A stretch of 64,000 nt of DNA from Acidobacteriaceae bacterium (GCA_019240475.1 JAFAYI010000029.1:124001-188000); one strand, 5' to 3'; positions 35,981-46,472 are shown, counted from the stretch's first letter. The notes: generated by a model from the sequence alone, not told the origin. Made by a program: numbers and translations.

Positions 35981-36339
35981 AAGCCCAACAGGGCATGAGA
36001 AGCGTGGCAAAAAACGTTCGGGGCAAAAGCCGATCAGCTCCGGCTGTACCGCCGGATGACCTTGCTTCTGCCCCGCGTCTTGAGCCGGCTTGCGCCCGCC
36101 CAATCTCGATGCTTCGCCTGGCGCGAAGGCCCGATCCGCAGCCACCTCCCCCGAGATTACCTGCCGACCAAGCACCCGCGCCGGATCTATTGAGAGTTGT
36201 ACATCGGAATGCCGTCCGGGTGCCAGCGATTTCACGCTTTCGGCCGCCGGTTTTCAACACGTTTTAACTCGCGGCCAGCGCGCGATTTACAGCCGTCGGC
36301 GCGTGAGTAAACTGTGCAAAAAGTGAGGATAAGAGTTGA
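35981..36339. other. Intergenic region between ilvE and nagA
   Basis: 359 bp with a proline-rich 90-codon plus-strand frame (35995-36267) that has no recognisable motif, poor composition and no ribosome binding site; not called as a gene. No RNA or operator structure is recognised. It presumably holds the nagA promoter, most likely in the AT-richer last 60 bp. Confidence 0.5.
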
Positions 36340-37533
36340 ATGTTTGAGCCGGCTGTGCGCGTAGGGGAACGAAGGTCCGCAATCGGCGCAATCCCCGGAC
36401 GCTCGTCCGTCGTACGGGTCGAATACGGCGAGACCATCGAGGCTGTCGACGACCTGATCGAGCCGCCCGAGACCGCTGAGTTTCTGCACCCCGGATTCAT
36501 CGATGTCCAGGTGAATGGATTCGCTGGAGTGGACTACAACGATCCGGAGTCCTCCCACGAGGCCATTGCGGAATCCATCCGCAAGATGTTCATGTGCGGA
36601 GTGGCCCGCTTTTTCCCTACTGTGATTACCGGATCGGCAGAGCGTATCAGGGGCGCTCTGCGCAATCTTCGAAGCGCAAAAGAAGAGCTGCATCGCAGCG
36701 GCATGGCGGAGTCGCATGCGATGGAAGCGTTCCACGTCGAAGGGCCTCATATTTCTCCGGATGCCGGGCCGCGAGGAGCGCATCCGGTGGAACACGTCCG
36801 GCCTCCCGACGTTGAGGAGTTCAATCGTTGGCAGGAGGCGGCAGACGGACACGTGCGGCTCGTCACGGTCTCGCCGGAATGGGAGCAGACGCCCGCCTAT
36901 GTGCGCCATCTGGCGCGGTCCGGTGTAGTCGCCAGCATCGGGCATACGAAGGCGCAGGGGGATCAGATCCGGGCGGCGGTGGATGCGGGCGCAACGATGT
37001 CCACCCATCTGGGCAACGCCGCTTTCCCTACTCTTCCGAAGATCCAGAACTGCATCTGGGATCAGCTTGCGGAGGACCGGCTGACGGCCAGCTTCATCGT
37101 GGACGGAATTCACATTCCGGGGCCATTCTTGCGCGCGGCTGTGCGCGCGAAGGGAGTCGAACGGGCGGTATTGGTGACCGATGCGGTGATGCCGGCGATG
37201 TGCGCGCCCGGTCCATACAAACTGGGGCAAGTCGATGTGGAACTGCATGCAAACGGCAGCGTGACAATCGCAGGGAGCGACCGATTGGCCGGTTCGGCGC
37301 TTCGCATGGATCACGCGATCGGCAATAGCGTTCGCTTGGGAGGCGTTACCTTGCGAGAGGCGCTGGCCATGGCCACGGTGAATGCGGCGCGGGTGGCGCG
37401 CATTGCGGGACGGCAACGGGGCCTTACGCCGGGCGAGAAAGCCGACCTGGTGCGCTTCCGCTGGAGTGAGAAAGCACATTCGCTCCAGGTGATAGAAACC
37501 GTGGTGGCCGGCGCAACCGTTTATCGCGCTTGA
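36340..37533 (+). CDS. nagA: N-acetylglucosamine-6-phosphate deacetylase
   Basis: 397 residues. Hydrolyses GlcNAc-6-phosphate to glucosamine-6-phosphate and acetate in amino-sugar recycling. [20 protein letters not shown], the metal-binding Glu in [10 protein letters not shown], His in ASIGHTKA and STHLGNA, and catalytic Asp in VTDAVMPA are all visible. Same length as family members. Followed closely by sod on the same strand, but a functional link is not evident. Confidence 0.93.
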   Translation: MFEPAVRVGERRSAIGAIPGRSSVVRVEYGETIEAVDDLIEPPETAEFLHPGFIDVQVNGFAGVDYNDPESSHEAIAESIRKMFMCGVARFFPTVITGSAERIRGALRNLRSAKEELHRSGMAESHAMEAFHVEGPHISPDAGPRGAHPVEHVRPPDVEEFNRWQEAADGHVRLVTVSPEWEQTPAYVRHLARSGVVASIGHTKAQGDQIRAAVDAGATMSTHLGNAAFPTLPKIQNCIWDQLAEDRLTASFIVDGIHIPGPFLRAAVRAKGVERAVLVTDAVMPAMCAPGPYKLGQVDVELHANGSVTIAGSDRLAGSALRMDHAIGNSVRLGGVTLREALAMATVNAARVARIAGRQRGLTPGEKADLVRFRWSEKAHSLQVIETVVAGATVYRA

Positions 37534-37556
37534 GACAATGGCGATTGGAGAACAAC

Positions 37557-38186
37557 ATGGCATTTACCCTTCCACCGCTTCCCTACCCGTCGGACGCCCT
37601 TGAGCCCTTCATCGACAAGCTCACCATGGAGATTCACCACGACAAGCACCATGGCGCGTATGTGACGAATTTAAATAAGGCGCTCGAATCGGCGCCCGAC
37701 CTTCAGAACAAATCGCTTGAGGATTTGCTAGCCAATCATCTGGCCGCCGTCCCCGAGTCGATCAAGACGGCCGTTCGGAACAATGGCGGCGGGCATGCGA
37801 ACCATTCCTTCTTCTGGCCGCTGCTGAAGAAAAACGACGGCAGCGGGCCGAGCGGCGATATTGCGAGCGTGATCGATGCCAACTTCGGCAGCTTCGAGGG
37901 CTTCAAGGAAAAGTTCAACGCGGCGGCGACAACCCGGTTCGGCTCCGGCTGGGCGTGGCTGCTCAAGGACAGCAGCGGAAAATTCGAGATTACTTCGACC
38001 GCTAATCAGGACAGCCCGCTGATGGAAGGCAAGAAGCCCATCCTCGGGCTGGACGTTTGGGAGCACGCCTACTACTTGAAGTATCAGAACCGGCGGCCCG
38101 AATACATCGCGGCGTGGTGGAACGTCATTAACTGGGAAGAAGCAAACAAGCAGCTCAAAGCCGGCTCGGCCGCGGCAGCCCGCTAA
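37557..38186 (+). CDS. Fe/Mn superoxide dismutase
   Basis: 209 residues from ATG 37557, preceded by TTGGAG at suitable spacing; a longer start (37530) would overlap nagA. Metal ligands are His27 in [13 protein letters not shown], His in HANHSFFW, and Asp and His in [16 protein letters not shown]. Whether iron or manganese is used cannot be settled by eye. Cytoplasmic; no signal peptide. Confidence 0.95.
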   Translation: MAFTLPPLPYPSDALEPFIDKLTMEIHHDKHHGAYVTNLNKALESAPDLQNKSLEDLLANHLAAVPESIKTAVRNNGGGHANHSFFWPLLKKNDGSGPSGDIASVIDANFGSFEGFKEKFNAAATTRFGSGWAWLLKDSSGKFEITSTANQDSPLMEGKKPILGLDVWEHAYYLKYQNRRPEYIAAWWNVINWEEANKQLKAGSAAAAR

Positions 38187-38190
38187 GGCG

Positions 38191-38811
38191 CTAATCGACT
38201 TCCAATCCGATGCTCCTGAAGCGGTCCTTCGTGCTTTCGAGCGAAACATGATGGACCGCGCGGAAGCCGAGCTCCTCCGCCGCCTGGACAAACATCTCGC
38301 GGTCGTCCACATAGATCGATTCTTCGGGCTTGGCTTGAGCGAGCCGAAGAGCTAGCCCCCATATCTCGCGGTCCGGCTTGCGCAGCGCGACACAATGCGA
38401 GATGACCATGAAGTCGGCCAGCTCGCGAAGCCCGAACTTCTGTATCCGATGCTCGGTGATGCCCCGCCCCTCGTTGCTGATGAGCGCGAGTTTTAGCCGG
38501 TTGGCGGTTTTGACGCGCTGAAAGAACCCGATGTTTTCGGGCCACGGGACGGACTGGTCGTAGGTAAAATCGCGGACATCTTCGATGGTGAAATCGCGTG
38601 GGCGCCCGAAGAAGACGCGACGCAGATAATCTTCGAAAGACATATAGCCGCGCTCGTAGCTATCGAACATCAAATGGTGGCGCGGTTCTATCTCCTCCAG
38701 ATCCAGGTGAAAGCGGGCCGCCACTTTGCGGCGCAGCGCGGCGTCCCAGCCGTTGGTGCCCAGCACTCCCCCGATATCGCTATAGAGGATGTGAAAGGGC
38801 AAGTGGGGCAT
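38191..38811 (-). CDS. HAD-superfamily hydrolase
   Basis: 206 residues. Motif I is SDIGGVLGTNGW (nucleophile Asp, with Gly in place of the second Asp), motif II LALISNEGRG, motif III Lys in ALRKPDREIWG, motif IV VDDREMFVQAAEELGF. The second-Asp loss occurs in the YihX-like group. Substrate unknown. Convergent with sod, 4 bp apart. Confidence 0.88.
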   Translation of the reverse strand: MPHLPFHILYSDIGGVLGTNGWDAALRRKVAARFHLDLEEIEPRHHLMFDSYERGYMSFEDYLRRVFFGRPRDFTIEDVRDFTYDQSVPWPENIGFFQRVKTANRLKLALISNEGRGITEHRIQKFGLRELADFMVISHCVALRKPDREIWGLALRLAQAKPEESIYVDDREMFVQAAEELGFRAVHHVSLESTKDRFRSIGLEVD

Positions 38812-38882
38812 GGAGCCAGAGTCGCATATGAAAGCGGGTGGCGCGAGCAGGGGCTGGTTTAGAATTGAGGTTTGCAGTTCGC

Positions 38883-38959
38883 GGGCGCTTAGCTCAGTTG
38901 GTTAGAGCGCGTGCTTCACACGCACGAGGTCATAGGTTCGAGTCCTATAGCGCCCACCA
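38883..38959 (+). tRNA. tRNA-Val (CAC)
   Basis: Canonical cloverleaf. Acceptor GGGCGCT pairs with AGCGCCC; D-arm GCTCAGTTGGTTAGAGC; anticodon loop TTCACAC (CAC) closed by CGTGC/GCACG; T-loop TTCGAGT. The 3' CCA is encoded (38957-38959). Confidence 0.96.
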
Positions 38960-39024
38960 CGTCAATCCATCCCGCCTGTAGATGTACGAGGCGAAATCCC
39001 ATACTGGAAGTCGTCTAAGGAACG

Positions 39025-40224
39025 GTGTTTCTGAAACGACAACTCTCTTTGCTCAAAGACACGTACTCGCGCTGGAGTGAGCATAATGCCCCCAGGTTGG
39101 GCGCATCGGTGGCCTTCTACAGCATTCTTTCGTTTGCTCCCTTATTGGTGCTGGCCACGGCGATCATCGGATTCGTGTTCGGCCACGAAAACGCCCACGG
39201 CGCGCTGGTCAGCGAAGCGCGGCAGTTGATCGGCGACCGCGGAGCGGAAACGGCGGAATCGCTGCTGAAGAGCGCGGACAAGCCCGCCACGGGTACGTTC
39301 GCCAGCATCATCGCGTTTGTCACTCTGCTGTTCGGCGCCTCAGGCGTGTTCACAGAATTGCAGGCGGCTTTAAACGTCATGTGGGACGCGCCCAAGAAGC
39401 AATCGTCCGGGCTCATGAGTTTGATTAAAGAGCGCTTGTTTTCATTCGGCATGGTGTTGTCGGTTGGCTTCCTGCTGCTCGTCTCGCTGCTACTTAGTTC
39501 GGCGCTCGGCTTTATCGGTCATTCTTTCGGACAACTACTGCCGCTGCCAGCCTTTGTGCTCCAGATCCTCAATTTCGCTTTGTCTTTCGTGGTCGTGACT
39601 GTATTGTTCGCGCTCATGCTTAAGTATCTGCCCGATGTCGCGATTTCCTGGCGGCAGGTGATCGTCGGAGCTATCGGCACCGCCTTGCTGTTTACGATCG
39701 GCAAGTTTCTGCTGGCCATCTATCTCAGCAAAGCTGGCGTGGGCTCAACCTATGGCGCCGCAGGCTCTCTGGTCGCGGTGGTTGTTTGGATTTACTACTC
39801 GGCGCAGATATTCTTTTTTGGCGCCGAATACACGCGCGTCCATGCTGGCGCGATCGCGAAAGAGCCGGCGCACTCGCCTCACGAGGACAACTCGGAAGCT
39901 GCCCGCGAGTCTCGGCCGGCTGCGCCTGCAAAGGGCGATGGGGCGGTCGCGGCAGTGGGCGCTACGCCCCGGATGGAACCTTCTGGCGCCGTTGCGCTTC
40001 GAGCTTCGTCGCAATCTATGCCCGTCCCTTCTCCCCAAAACGCGATGAAGGGCGCGCGCTTGGGGGAACCGCAAGCGGCTTCCGAGATGCAGAGCGTGGC
40101 GCAAGTATCTGCTCGAAACAGGCCGCAACGAGTAAAGAAGCCGCGTCTCGTGGCCGCGGTGGCGATTGGCTTCCTGTTGGGACGAATAACGCTTCCGCTA
40201 GCGACCCGCCGATCCAGAAGCTGA
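39025..40224 (+). CDS. YihY/BrkB-family inner-membrane protein
   Basis: 399 residues, GTG start with AAGGAA upstream. Six membrane segments in the first 280 residues (e.g. GASVAFYSILSFAPLLVLATAIIGFVFG, VVVTVLFALMLKYLPDVAISW, YGAAGSLVAVVVWIYYSAQIFFFGAEYTR). The tail (280-399) is low-complexity and ends in a further hydrophobic, basic segment. The family is often mis-annotated as ribonuclease BN. Actual function undetermined. Overlaps the antiporter tail-to-tail by 27 bp. Confidence 0.9.
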   Translation: MFLKRQLSLLKDTYSRWSEHNAPRLGASVAFYSILSFAPLLVLATAIIGFVFGHENAHGALVSEARQLIGDRGAETAESLLKSADKPATGTFASIIAFVTLLFGASGVFTELQAALNVMWDAPKKQSSGLMSLIKERLFSFGMVLSVGFLLLVSLLLSSALGFIGHSFGQLLPLPAFVLQILNFALSFVVVTVLFALMLKYLPDVAISWRQVIVGAIGTALLFTIGKFLLAIYLSKAGVGSTYGAAGSLVAVVVWIYYSAQIFFFGAEYTRVHAGAIAKEPAHSPHEDNSEAARESRPAAPAKGDGAVAAVGATPRMEPSGAVALRASSQSMPVPSPQNAMKGARLGEPQAASEMQSVAQVSARNRPQRVKKPRLVAAVAIGFLLGRITLPLATRRSRS

Positions 40225-41724
40225 TGCCGCTTCGCTAGAGCGCCCATCGAAGCCCGCATCCGAGAGTAGCGCAGGGAGGCCGGCGCGGCCGCTGTCAAGC
40301 GGGGCAACACGGCTTTCCGCCGATCCGTTCGCTTCCTCTTCGAGCTCTTCCCGCGGAACGACGAAGTGCAGCATGGGAGTGGTAATCAGAGTCGTCGCAA
40401 GAGCCATCAAGACCAGCATGGCGAACAAGGTCGAAGAGATGACGTGCAGCTCGAATCCGATATTTAGAACGATGAGTTCCATCAGCCCACGCGTGTTCAT
40501 CAGAATGCCGATCGCGGAAGCTTTTCTCCATCCCCAACCGTTTAGCCGGGCTGCCAGCGAGCTGCCGCCGAATTTTCCGGCCGAAGCCACCACGACGATG
40601 AGCAGGAAAATGAGCCAACTGCGCCAGCCGTTGACCAACGCGATTTGCGTTCGCAAGCCGGTAAAGGCAAAGAACGCCGGAAGCAGGAACACGATGACGA
40701 AGTCTTCCAGTTTGCTGGTTAGCTCGCGGGCGACGCCGCTGTCGTGAGGGATGACCGCGCCCAGCAAGAAGGCTCCGAAGATGGAGTGGATGCCGATCGA
40801 TTCCGTTGCGAGAGACGACAACAGGATTCCGAGCAATATGAAAGCGAGGACGCTCTGATTCAACCGTGGCTGCCGATCGATCCAGCCGACCACCCGCGCC
40901 AACAGAGGGCGCATGAGAAACAACATGAACCCGACATAGGCGATGGCCATTGAGATCGTGCGTATCGCGTTGCGGTCTCCCGCCTGAGCGACACTTACAA
41001 CCAAGGCGAGCAGACACCACGCCGTTACGTCGTCGATCGCGGCGCAGGCGAGCGCGACCGAGCCCAAATGTGTGCGATGAATGCGCCTGTCGGTTAGGAT
41101 GCGCGCCAGGACCGGGAACGCGGTAACCGACATCGACACGCCCAGAAACAGCGAAAAGGACGTGAACGAAACGGCGCTGTCCGACAACCTGGGATATAAG
41201 AATAAAGCAAGCGACGACCCGAGCAGGAAGGGCGCCACGATGCTCGCATGCGAGATGCTGACTGTGGATTGCGCCTGACGGCGAAGGGCCGGAAGGTCGA
41301 GCTCAAGCCCAACAAGAAACATGTAGAGAATCACGCCAAACTGCGAGATCGTGTTCAACAAAGGCGCGATGGATTGCGGCAAGATGTACGCGGCAAATCC
41401 GGGCGCCAGCCGCCCCAGGAGCGAGGGTCCCAACAGGATGCCGGCGATCATTTCGCCGACCACCGGCGGCTGTTGAATCCAACGGAAGAGCGCGCCGAGA
41501 GTCCGTGCCGTTGCGATAACAAGCGCCAGTGCGAGCAGGACGTGAACGAAATCGTTGACGTGAACGGCAGAAAGCGCGGGTGGAGTTTCGACCCTGCTCG
41601 CTGTGGGCACGCTCAACCGGACTCCCAAATGTCGGATCGCAAGATAGACCGCGATTGCGCCTGCAAAAACAGCGCTATAGATCAAAGCGCCTTTCGTTGA
41701 GATTGTTGCTTTCGCGTTGCTCAT
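40198..41724 (-). CDS. CPA2-family cation:proton antiporter
   Basis: 508 residues, ~13 membrane helices. The family features are QPPVVGEMIAGILLGPSLLG, ISQFGVILYMFLVGLELDL, ACAAIDDVTAWCLLALVV (the paired ion-binding Asp), and FGAFLLGAVIPHD. Members exchange Na+ or K+ for H+. No RCK/TrkA domain at the C-terminus, so it is of the NapA-like rather than Kef-with-TrkA kind. The tail beyond 480 residues is low complexity. Confidence 0.9.
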   Translation of the reverse strand: MSNAKATISTKGALIYSAVFAGAIAVYLAIRHLGVRLSVPTASRVETPPALSAVHVNDFVHVLLALALVIATARTLGALFRWIQQPPVVGEMIAGILLGPSLLGRLAPGFAAYILPQSIAPLLNTISQFGVILYMFLVGLELDLPALRRQAQSTVSISHASIVAPFLLGSSLALFLYPRLSDSAVSFTSFSLFLGVSMSVTAFPVLARILTDRRIHRTHLGSVALACAAIDDVTAWCLLALVVSVAQAGDRNAIRTISMAIAYVGFMLFLMRPLLARVVGWIDRQPRLNQSVLAFILLGILLSSLATESIGIHSIFGAFLLGAVIPHDSGVARELTSKLEDFVIVFLLPAFFAFTGLRTQIALVNGWRSWLIFLLIVVVASAGKFGGSSLAARLNGWGWRKASAIGILMNTRGLMELIVLNIGFELHVISSTLFAMLVLMALATTLITTPMLHFVVPREELEEEANGSAESRVAPLDSGRAGLPALLSDAGFDGRSSEAASASGSAGR

Positions 41725-41842
41725 GAGCCCGAGTCTGCCTTCGCGTTATACGCGTATCGGAATAATCTGATGCGAAATCAGAGGAACCTCTAGTACCATT
41801 TGGGCCGCAGCGGTGCTAATACTAATCTCACTATCCTCACAT

Positions 41843-41913
41843 GGGGCGGTAGCCAAGTGGTAAGGCGTGAGTTCGCAAAGCTCTTATCGGTCGTTCGAAT
41901 CGACCCCGCCCCT
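41843..41913 (+). tRNA. Aberrant tRNA-Cys-like (GCA) gene
   Basis: Acceptor GGGGCGG/CCGCCCC, D-arm GCCAAGTGGTAAGGC, T-arm GGTCG-TTCGAAT-CGACC and discriminator T73 are those of tRNA-Cys. The anticodon arm is abnormal: stem TGAGT/GCTCT has a T-T mismatch and a T-G wobble, and the loop is TCGCAAA, with C at position 33 instead of the near-universal U. Read at 34-36 the anticodon is GCA. CCA is not encoded. It could be a functional variant or a pseudogene. Confidence 0.7.
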
Positions 41914-41987
41914 CTGCCGCTTCTTCGCCGGTCTCTGCGTAGCCTTCTCCCATCGATTAAGATAAGAAACACTTAAGGGAATCCACA

Positions 41988-43274
41988 ATGGACCGCAGAC
42001 GATTTTTCGGATATTCCGCCGGGTTGCTGGCAGCCTTCCAAACGGACTCCATGCTGCGAGCGCAACGAGCAGTGGAGGGACTCGGCCAGCGGCCCGCGGA
42101 CTCCGTCGCGCGCGACGAAGATTTCTGGTTCAACGTCCGCCATGCGTTCACGGTTGACCGCAATATGGTTAATCTCAACAACGGCGGCGTCTCGCCTGCG
42201 CCGAAAATCGTGATGGACACCGAGGTTCGCTATCTGGAGGTTGAGAACCTCAGCCCGTCTTACTACATGTGGAACGTGCTCGATCCGGGCCTGGAAACTG
42301 TGCGCCGCCGTTTGGCCCGCATGTTCGGCTGCGATCCCGAAGAGATCGCCATCACGCGCAACGCGAGCGAAGCCTTGGAAATTGTCCAGCTCGGCATGCA
42401 ATTGAAGCCGGGCGACGAAGTGGTGACGACCAATCAGGATTACCCGCGCATGATCACCACCTGGGAACAGCGCGCGCGCCGCGACGGCATTGTTCTGAAG
42501 CAGATCTCGTTCCCCGTGCCGCCGCCCAGCCTCGATTTTCTAGCCAAGCGCATTGAAGCCGCCATCACGCCGCGCACCCGCGTGATTCACATCTGCCACA
42601 TTACGAACCGCACCGGGCAGATCTTCCCGGTGAAGGCGATCTGCCAAATGGGGCGGCAGCGCGGGATCGAAGTAGTTGTGGATGGCGCGCACGCTTTCGG
42701 GCAATTTCCGTTCACCCACGCCGATCTCGATTGCGACTACTACGGCACGTCTCTGCACAAGTGGGTGCTGGCGCCCATCGGCACCGGGATGTTGTATGTG
42801 CGGAAGCCAAAGATTCCAAGCATCTGGCCCATGATGCCCGCACCCGGTAGCATGCGCGACAACATTCGCAAGTTCGAAGAGATCGGAACGCATCCGGCTT
42901 CGCAGCGAAACGCGATCACGGAAGCTCTGAATTTCCACGACAGCATCGGCGCCGAACGCAAGGCGGAGCGTCTCCGCTACCTTCGCAAGCGCTGGTCGAA
43001 TCGCCTCCGCGAGCTGCCGGGAGTCAAGATTCTAAACAGCGAGGATCCGGAGCAGTCCTGCGGCATAGGGTTCGTCAGCGTCGATGGTTTCGACGCGCCG
43101 AAGCTCGCCACCTATCTGTGGGAAAAGCAGCGCATCTGGACTGTCGCGATCGTCACGCCGGGCGAGTACCAAGGCCTGCGCATCACGCCCAACGTTTACA
43201 CGACTCTCGAAGAGATCGATACGTTCGCCGATGTGATGGAGCGCGTGATTCGCAGCGGTTCGATTCCCGCGTAG
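41988..43274 (+). CDS. Tat-signal class V aminotransferase (PLP)
   Basis: 428 residues. Begins MDRRRFFGYSAGLLAAF, a Tat-type signal (RRRFFG), so it may be exported folded with its cofactor. MVNLNNGGVSPAP, ITRNASEALEIVQ, VVVDGAHAFGQ and the PLP-binding Lys in YYGTSLHKWVLAPIGTGML identify the NifS/isopenicillin-epimerase-like class V group. Substrate unknown. RBS not obvious. Confidence 0.87.
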   Translation: MDRRRFFGYSAGLLAAFQTDSMLRAQRAVEGLGQRPADSVARDEDFWFNVRHAFTVDRNMVNLNNGGVSPAPKIVMDTEVRYLEVENLSPSYYMWNVLDPGLETVRRRLARMFGCDPEEIAITRNASEALEIVQLGMQLKPGDEVVTTNQDYPRMITTWEQRARRDGIVLKQISFPVPPPSLDFLAKRIEAAITPRTRVIHICHITNRTGQIFPVKAICQMGRQRGIEVVVDGAHAFGQFPFTHADLDCDYYGTSLHKWVLAPIGTGMLYVRKPKIPSIWPMMPAPGSMRDNIRKFEEIGTHPASQRNAITEALNFHDSIGAERKAERLRYLRKRWSNRLRELPGVKILNSEDPEQSCGIGFVSVDGFDAPKLATYLWEKQRIWTVAIVTPGEYQGLRITPNVYTTLEEIDTFADVMERVIRSGSIPA

Positions 43275-43296
43275 CTCCCGCCCGTCTGACGCCGCC

Positions 43297-45447
43297 TTAA
43301 GAATGTCCCTCTTGCGGCGAGGTCGGCGCCACGTTGGTGGTCTCGCCGCCGTACTCTTTCTCCGCTTCTTCGTTGCGGCCCAGTAACCTCAGCGCGGCCG
43401 ATGCCACATGCTCGGCTGTGAAGCCGAAGTGCTTCATGATTTCGTCGCCGGGCGCCGACGCTCCATAGTGATCGATGCCGATCATGGTTCCTTCATCGCC
43501 GGCCCAGCGATCCCAGCCATAGGTCGAAGCCGCCTCCACCGTCACGCGCTTTTTCTGCCCCTTCGGCAGCACGCTCTCTCGATAGCTTTCATCCTGAGCC
43601 TGGAACAAGAACCAGCTCGGCATGCTGACCACGCGCGCCTTCACGTTGTATTTCTTCAGCTTCTCTTGCGCGCTCATGCAGAGCGACACCTCGGAGCCGC
43701 TGCCTATCAGGATCACCTCCGCCGCGCCTCCCTCCGGTTCCGACAGAATGTAGGCGCCTTTCGAAACGTCCGCATTTTTCGCTTTGCTGCGATCCAGGTG
43801 CGGTACGTTTTGCCGGGTGAGCGCGAACAGAGTAGGGCCGTTATGCTGGATCGCCGTGGCCCAGGATTCAGCGGTCTCAGTGGCGTCCGCCGGACGCATC
43901 ACGTTCAACCCCGGTATCGCGCGCAGCCCCGCGATCTGCTCGACCGGTTCGTGCGTGGGCCCGTCTTCGCCTACGCCGACGCTATCGTGCGTGAAGACAT
44001 AGAAGGCCTTCAATTGACTCAGCGCGCCCAGCCGGACGGCGGGCTTCATGTAATCGGAAAAGACCAGGAACGTGGCGCTGAACGGCAGCAAACCGCCATG
44101 CGCGGCCAAGCCGTTGACCGCCGCCCCCATGGCATGCTCGCGCACGCCGAATGCGATGTTGTTTCCCGCATAGCCCCAAACGCCGCCCACCGCTCCTTGC
44201 GCATGGGGGCCGCCGAACTCCGTAGGTTGGAAATCGCCCATGCCCTTCAGCGCGGTGTTGGTGGAGGGGTTCAGATCCGCCGAGCCGCCGATCATGTTCG
44301 GGATGTGCTTGGCAAGCGCGTTCATCGCCTGGCCACCGGCGGCGCGCGTCGCAATGGGCTTATCCTCCGGCTTCCATTTCGGCAGGTCCGCGCCCCAGTT
44401 CTCGGGCAGCTTGCCGCTCAACATCTGCTCCAGCTCCGCGGCCTCTTTCGGAAAAGCTTTCTTGTAGGCGTCGCGCTTCTTCTGCCACGCCTGCTGCGCT
44501 TCCCTGCCCTTGTCGCCCGTTTTGCGGAAAAAATTTACCGCATCTTCCGGCAGATAGAACTTATCCATCGAAGGCCAGCCCAGCGCCTTCTTGGCCGCTT
44601 GCAATTCCTCTTCGCCGAGCGGATTGCCATGCGCCTCAAACGTGTCTTGTTTCTTGGGACTCCCGTAGCCGATATGCGTGCGGCACAAAATGATGGACGG
44701 CCGGTTCGGTTCCTGCTGCGCTTCTTCAATCGCCCGCGCTACCTCTTCGGTGTCGTTGCCGTCCTCTACGTGGCGCGTGTGCCAGCCGTATGCCTCGAAG
44801 CGCTTAGCGACGTCCTCGGTAAACGTGAGACTGGTTTCTCCCGCGAGCGAAATGTGGTTCTGATCGTAAAGATAGATCAGCTTGCCGAGCCGCAAATGTC
44901 CGGCAAGCGAAGCCGCCTCCTGGCTGACGCCCTCCATCAGGTCGCCATCCCCGCACAGAACATATGTGTAGTGATCGACGATCGTATGCCCCGGCTTGTT
45001 GAAGCGCGCGGCAAACCACGCTTCCGCAATCGCCAGCCCTACCGCGTTTCCGCATCCTTGGCCGAGCGGCCCGGTGGCCACTTCCACCCCAACCGTATGG
45101 CCGCGCTCGGGATGCCCCGGCGTCTTGCTGCCCCACTTGCGAAAGTGCTTCAGCTCATCGAGCGACAGATCGTAACCGGTCAAATACAGAAGGCTGTAAA
45201 GCAGCATCGATCCGTGTCCCGCGGACAACACGAACCGGTCTCGATCGAACCAGCCGGGATCCTTGGGATTGAACTTCAGGAATTTGGTCCAAAGCGTATA
45301 CGCGACCGCGGCTGCTCCCATCGGCAGCCCCGGATGTCCGGAATTGGCGTTCTGCACGGCGTCCGCCGAAAGAAAGCGAATCGTGTTGATGCAAACTTCT
45401 TCCAGCGTCTGTTCCTCTGCAATGCTTCGCGTGGCTGTGGTTGACAC
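43297..45447 (-). CDS. tkt: Transketolase
   Basis: 716 residues, near the usual ~660-700. Two-carbon ketol transfer in the pentose phosphate and Calvin-type pathways. ThDP/metal site [21 protein letters not shown] with later [11 protein letters not shown]; pyrimidine-domain [41 protein letters not shown] is strongly conserved. It stands alone as a minus-strand gene; the 107-bp gap to the divergent DsbA-like gene carries both promoters. Confidence 0.96.
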   Translation of the reverse strand: MSTTATRSIAEEQTLEEVCINTIRFLSADAVQNANSGHPGLPMGAAAVAYTLWTKFLKFNPKDPGWFDRDRFVLSAGHGSMLLYSLLYLTGYDLSLDELKHFRKWGSKTPGHPERGHTVGVEVATGPLGQGCGNAVGLAIAEAWFAARFNKPGHTIVDHYTYVLCGDGDLMEGVSQEAASLAGHLRLGKLIYLYDQNHISLAGETSLTFTEDVAKRFEAYGWHTRHVEDGNDTEEVARAIEEAQQEPNRPSIILCRTHIGYGSPKKQDTFEAHGNPLGEEELQAAKKALGWPSMDKFYLPEDAVNFFRKTGDKGREAQQAWQKKRDAYKKAFPKEAAELEQMLSGKLPENWGADLPKWKPEDKPIATRAAGGQAMNALAKHIPNMIGGSADLNPSTNTALKGMGDFQPTEFGGPHAQGAVGGVWGYAGNNIAFGVREHAMGAAVNGLAAHGGLLPFSATFLVFSDYMKPAVRLGALSQLKAFYVFTHDSVGVGEDGPTHEPVEQIAGLRAIPGLNVMRPADATETAESWATAIQHNGPTLFALTRQNVPHLDRSKAKNADVSKGAYILSEPEGGAAEVILIGSGSEVSLCMSAQEKLKKYNVKARVVSMPSWFLFQAQDESYRESVLPKGQKKRVTVEAASTYGWDRWAGDEGTMIGIDHYGASAPGDEIMKHFGFTAEHVASAALRLLGRNEEAEKEYGGETTNVAPTSPQEGHS

Positions 45448-45564
45448 GTTAGTTCTCTCCTATATGACAATACCCGGTCCGGCCATTTCTTTGGACCAGA
45501 CTGAGCGCCATCCTGTGACGCGCGAAAGCGGGATTGCCCGGTTCTTTCTTCTACAATGGTCAGT

Positions 45565-46458
45565 ATGAAGCTTCTGCGCCTGCGCCTGGCAGGATTGTGT
45601 CTGCTGGGAGGTTGCATTCTGCTTGCGCAGGATTGGAAGACCGCAGACACGCTTCCCGGCATCGATCTCACCAGCCTCACCACCGCCCAAAAGGCGGCCG
45701 CCTTGAAGATCTTGCGCGAGCATGGCTGCTCATGCGGATGCAATATGAAGCTCGCGGAGTGCCGGGTGGTGGATCCGAATTGTTCGTTCAGCAAGGGGCT
45801 CGCCGCCGCGGTGGTCGACGCACTCCGGCAAGGCAAGAGCGAAGCCGACGCCATCGCGGCCGCGGACGCCTCCAAGTGGGCGCATACTCAGCCGACCCGC
45901 CTGCTCGACGATCCGGTAAGCATCCCGACCTCGGGCGCGCCTGTACTGGGCCCCGCGAATGCGCCCGTTACGCTCGTCGAGTTCTCCGATTTCCAATGCC
46001 CCTACTGCATTGCGGCCGTGCCTGAAATTAAAGCTCTTCTAGAGGCCTATCCGACACAGGTAAAGTTGATCTTTAAACAATACCCGCTCGATATCCACTC
46101 GCGCGCCGAGTTTGCCGCCACTGCCGCTATCGCCGCTCATCAGCAGGGGAAATTCTGGGCCCTCCACGATGCCATGTTTGCGACCCGCAACCTGTCGCGC
46201 GATAACATTCTCACCCTGGCGCAGAAGGCCGGCCTCGATATGAAACGGTTTGAGAGCGACCTCGACTCGACCCTGGTGCGCGAGACCATCCTTCGCGATA
46301 TTCAGGACGGCGACCGCGCGGGAGTGGAAGGAACCCCGACCCTGTTTGTGAACGGGAAGCGCTACAACGGGCCCATTGTGGAGAACACCCTGAAGCCCGT
46401 TCTAGAAGCCGAGCTGCGCTCGAAGCCGGCCGCCCGCCAGACTGCCTCTGTCAAGTAA
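45565..46458 (+). CDS. DsbA-like thioredoxin-fold lipoprotein with N-terminal Cys-rich domain
   Basis: 297 residues from ATG 45565 (ATG 45556 also possible). A lipobox-like LAGLCLLGGC ends the signal peptide. Residues ~40-85 have CSCGCNMKLAECRVVDPNC, a cysteine cluster like that of CcmH-type proteins. A DsbA/DsbG-like thioredoxin domain follows with the active site FSDFQCPYCIAAVPE and cis-Pro loop GVEGTPTLFVNGK. Predicted to act as periplasmic disulfide oxidase/isomerase or a thiol donor. Confidence 0.85.
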   Translation: MKLLRLRLAGLCLLGGCILLAQDWKTADTLPGIDLTSLTTAQKAAALKILREHGCSCGCNMKLAECRVVDPNCSFSKGLAAAVVDALRQGKSEADAIAAADASKWAHTQPTRLLDDPVSIPTSGAPVLGPANAPVTLVEFSDFQCPYCIAAVPEIKALLEAYPTQVKLIFKQYPLDIHSRAEFAATAAIAAHQQGKFWALHDAMFATRNLSRDNILTLAQKAGLDMKRFESDLDSTLVRETILRDIQDGDRAGVEGTPTLFVNGKRYNGPIVENTLKPVLEAELRSKPAARQTASVK

Positions 46459-46472
46459 TCACTCGGGACCCG

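Noticed and set aside
35609..36235. 208-codon minus-strand ORF spanning ilvE and the downstream gap
   Set aside because: Half of it lies opposite ilvE and no domain is visible; the gap-only part is too short to support a gene.
41843..41913. tRNA-Ala(CGC) reading of the aberrant tRNA
   Set aside because: It requires a shifted anticodon loop; the G3-C70 pair lacks the alanine G3:U70 identity element and T73 favours cysteine.
43408..45444. 678-codon plus-strand ORF opposite transketolase
   Set aside because: It mirrors tkt on the other strand, has no recognisable motif and arginine/leucine-rich composition typical of antisense frames in GC-rich DNA.
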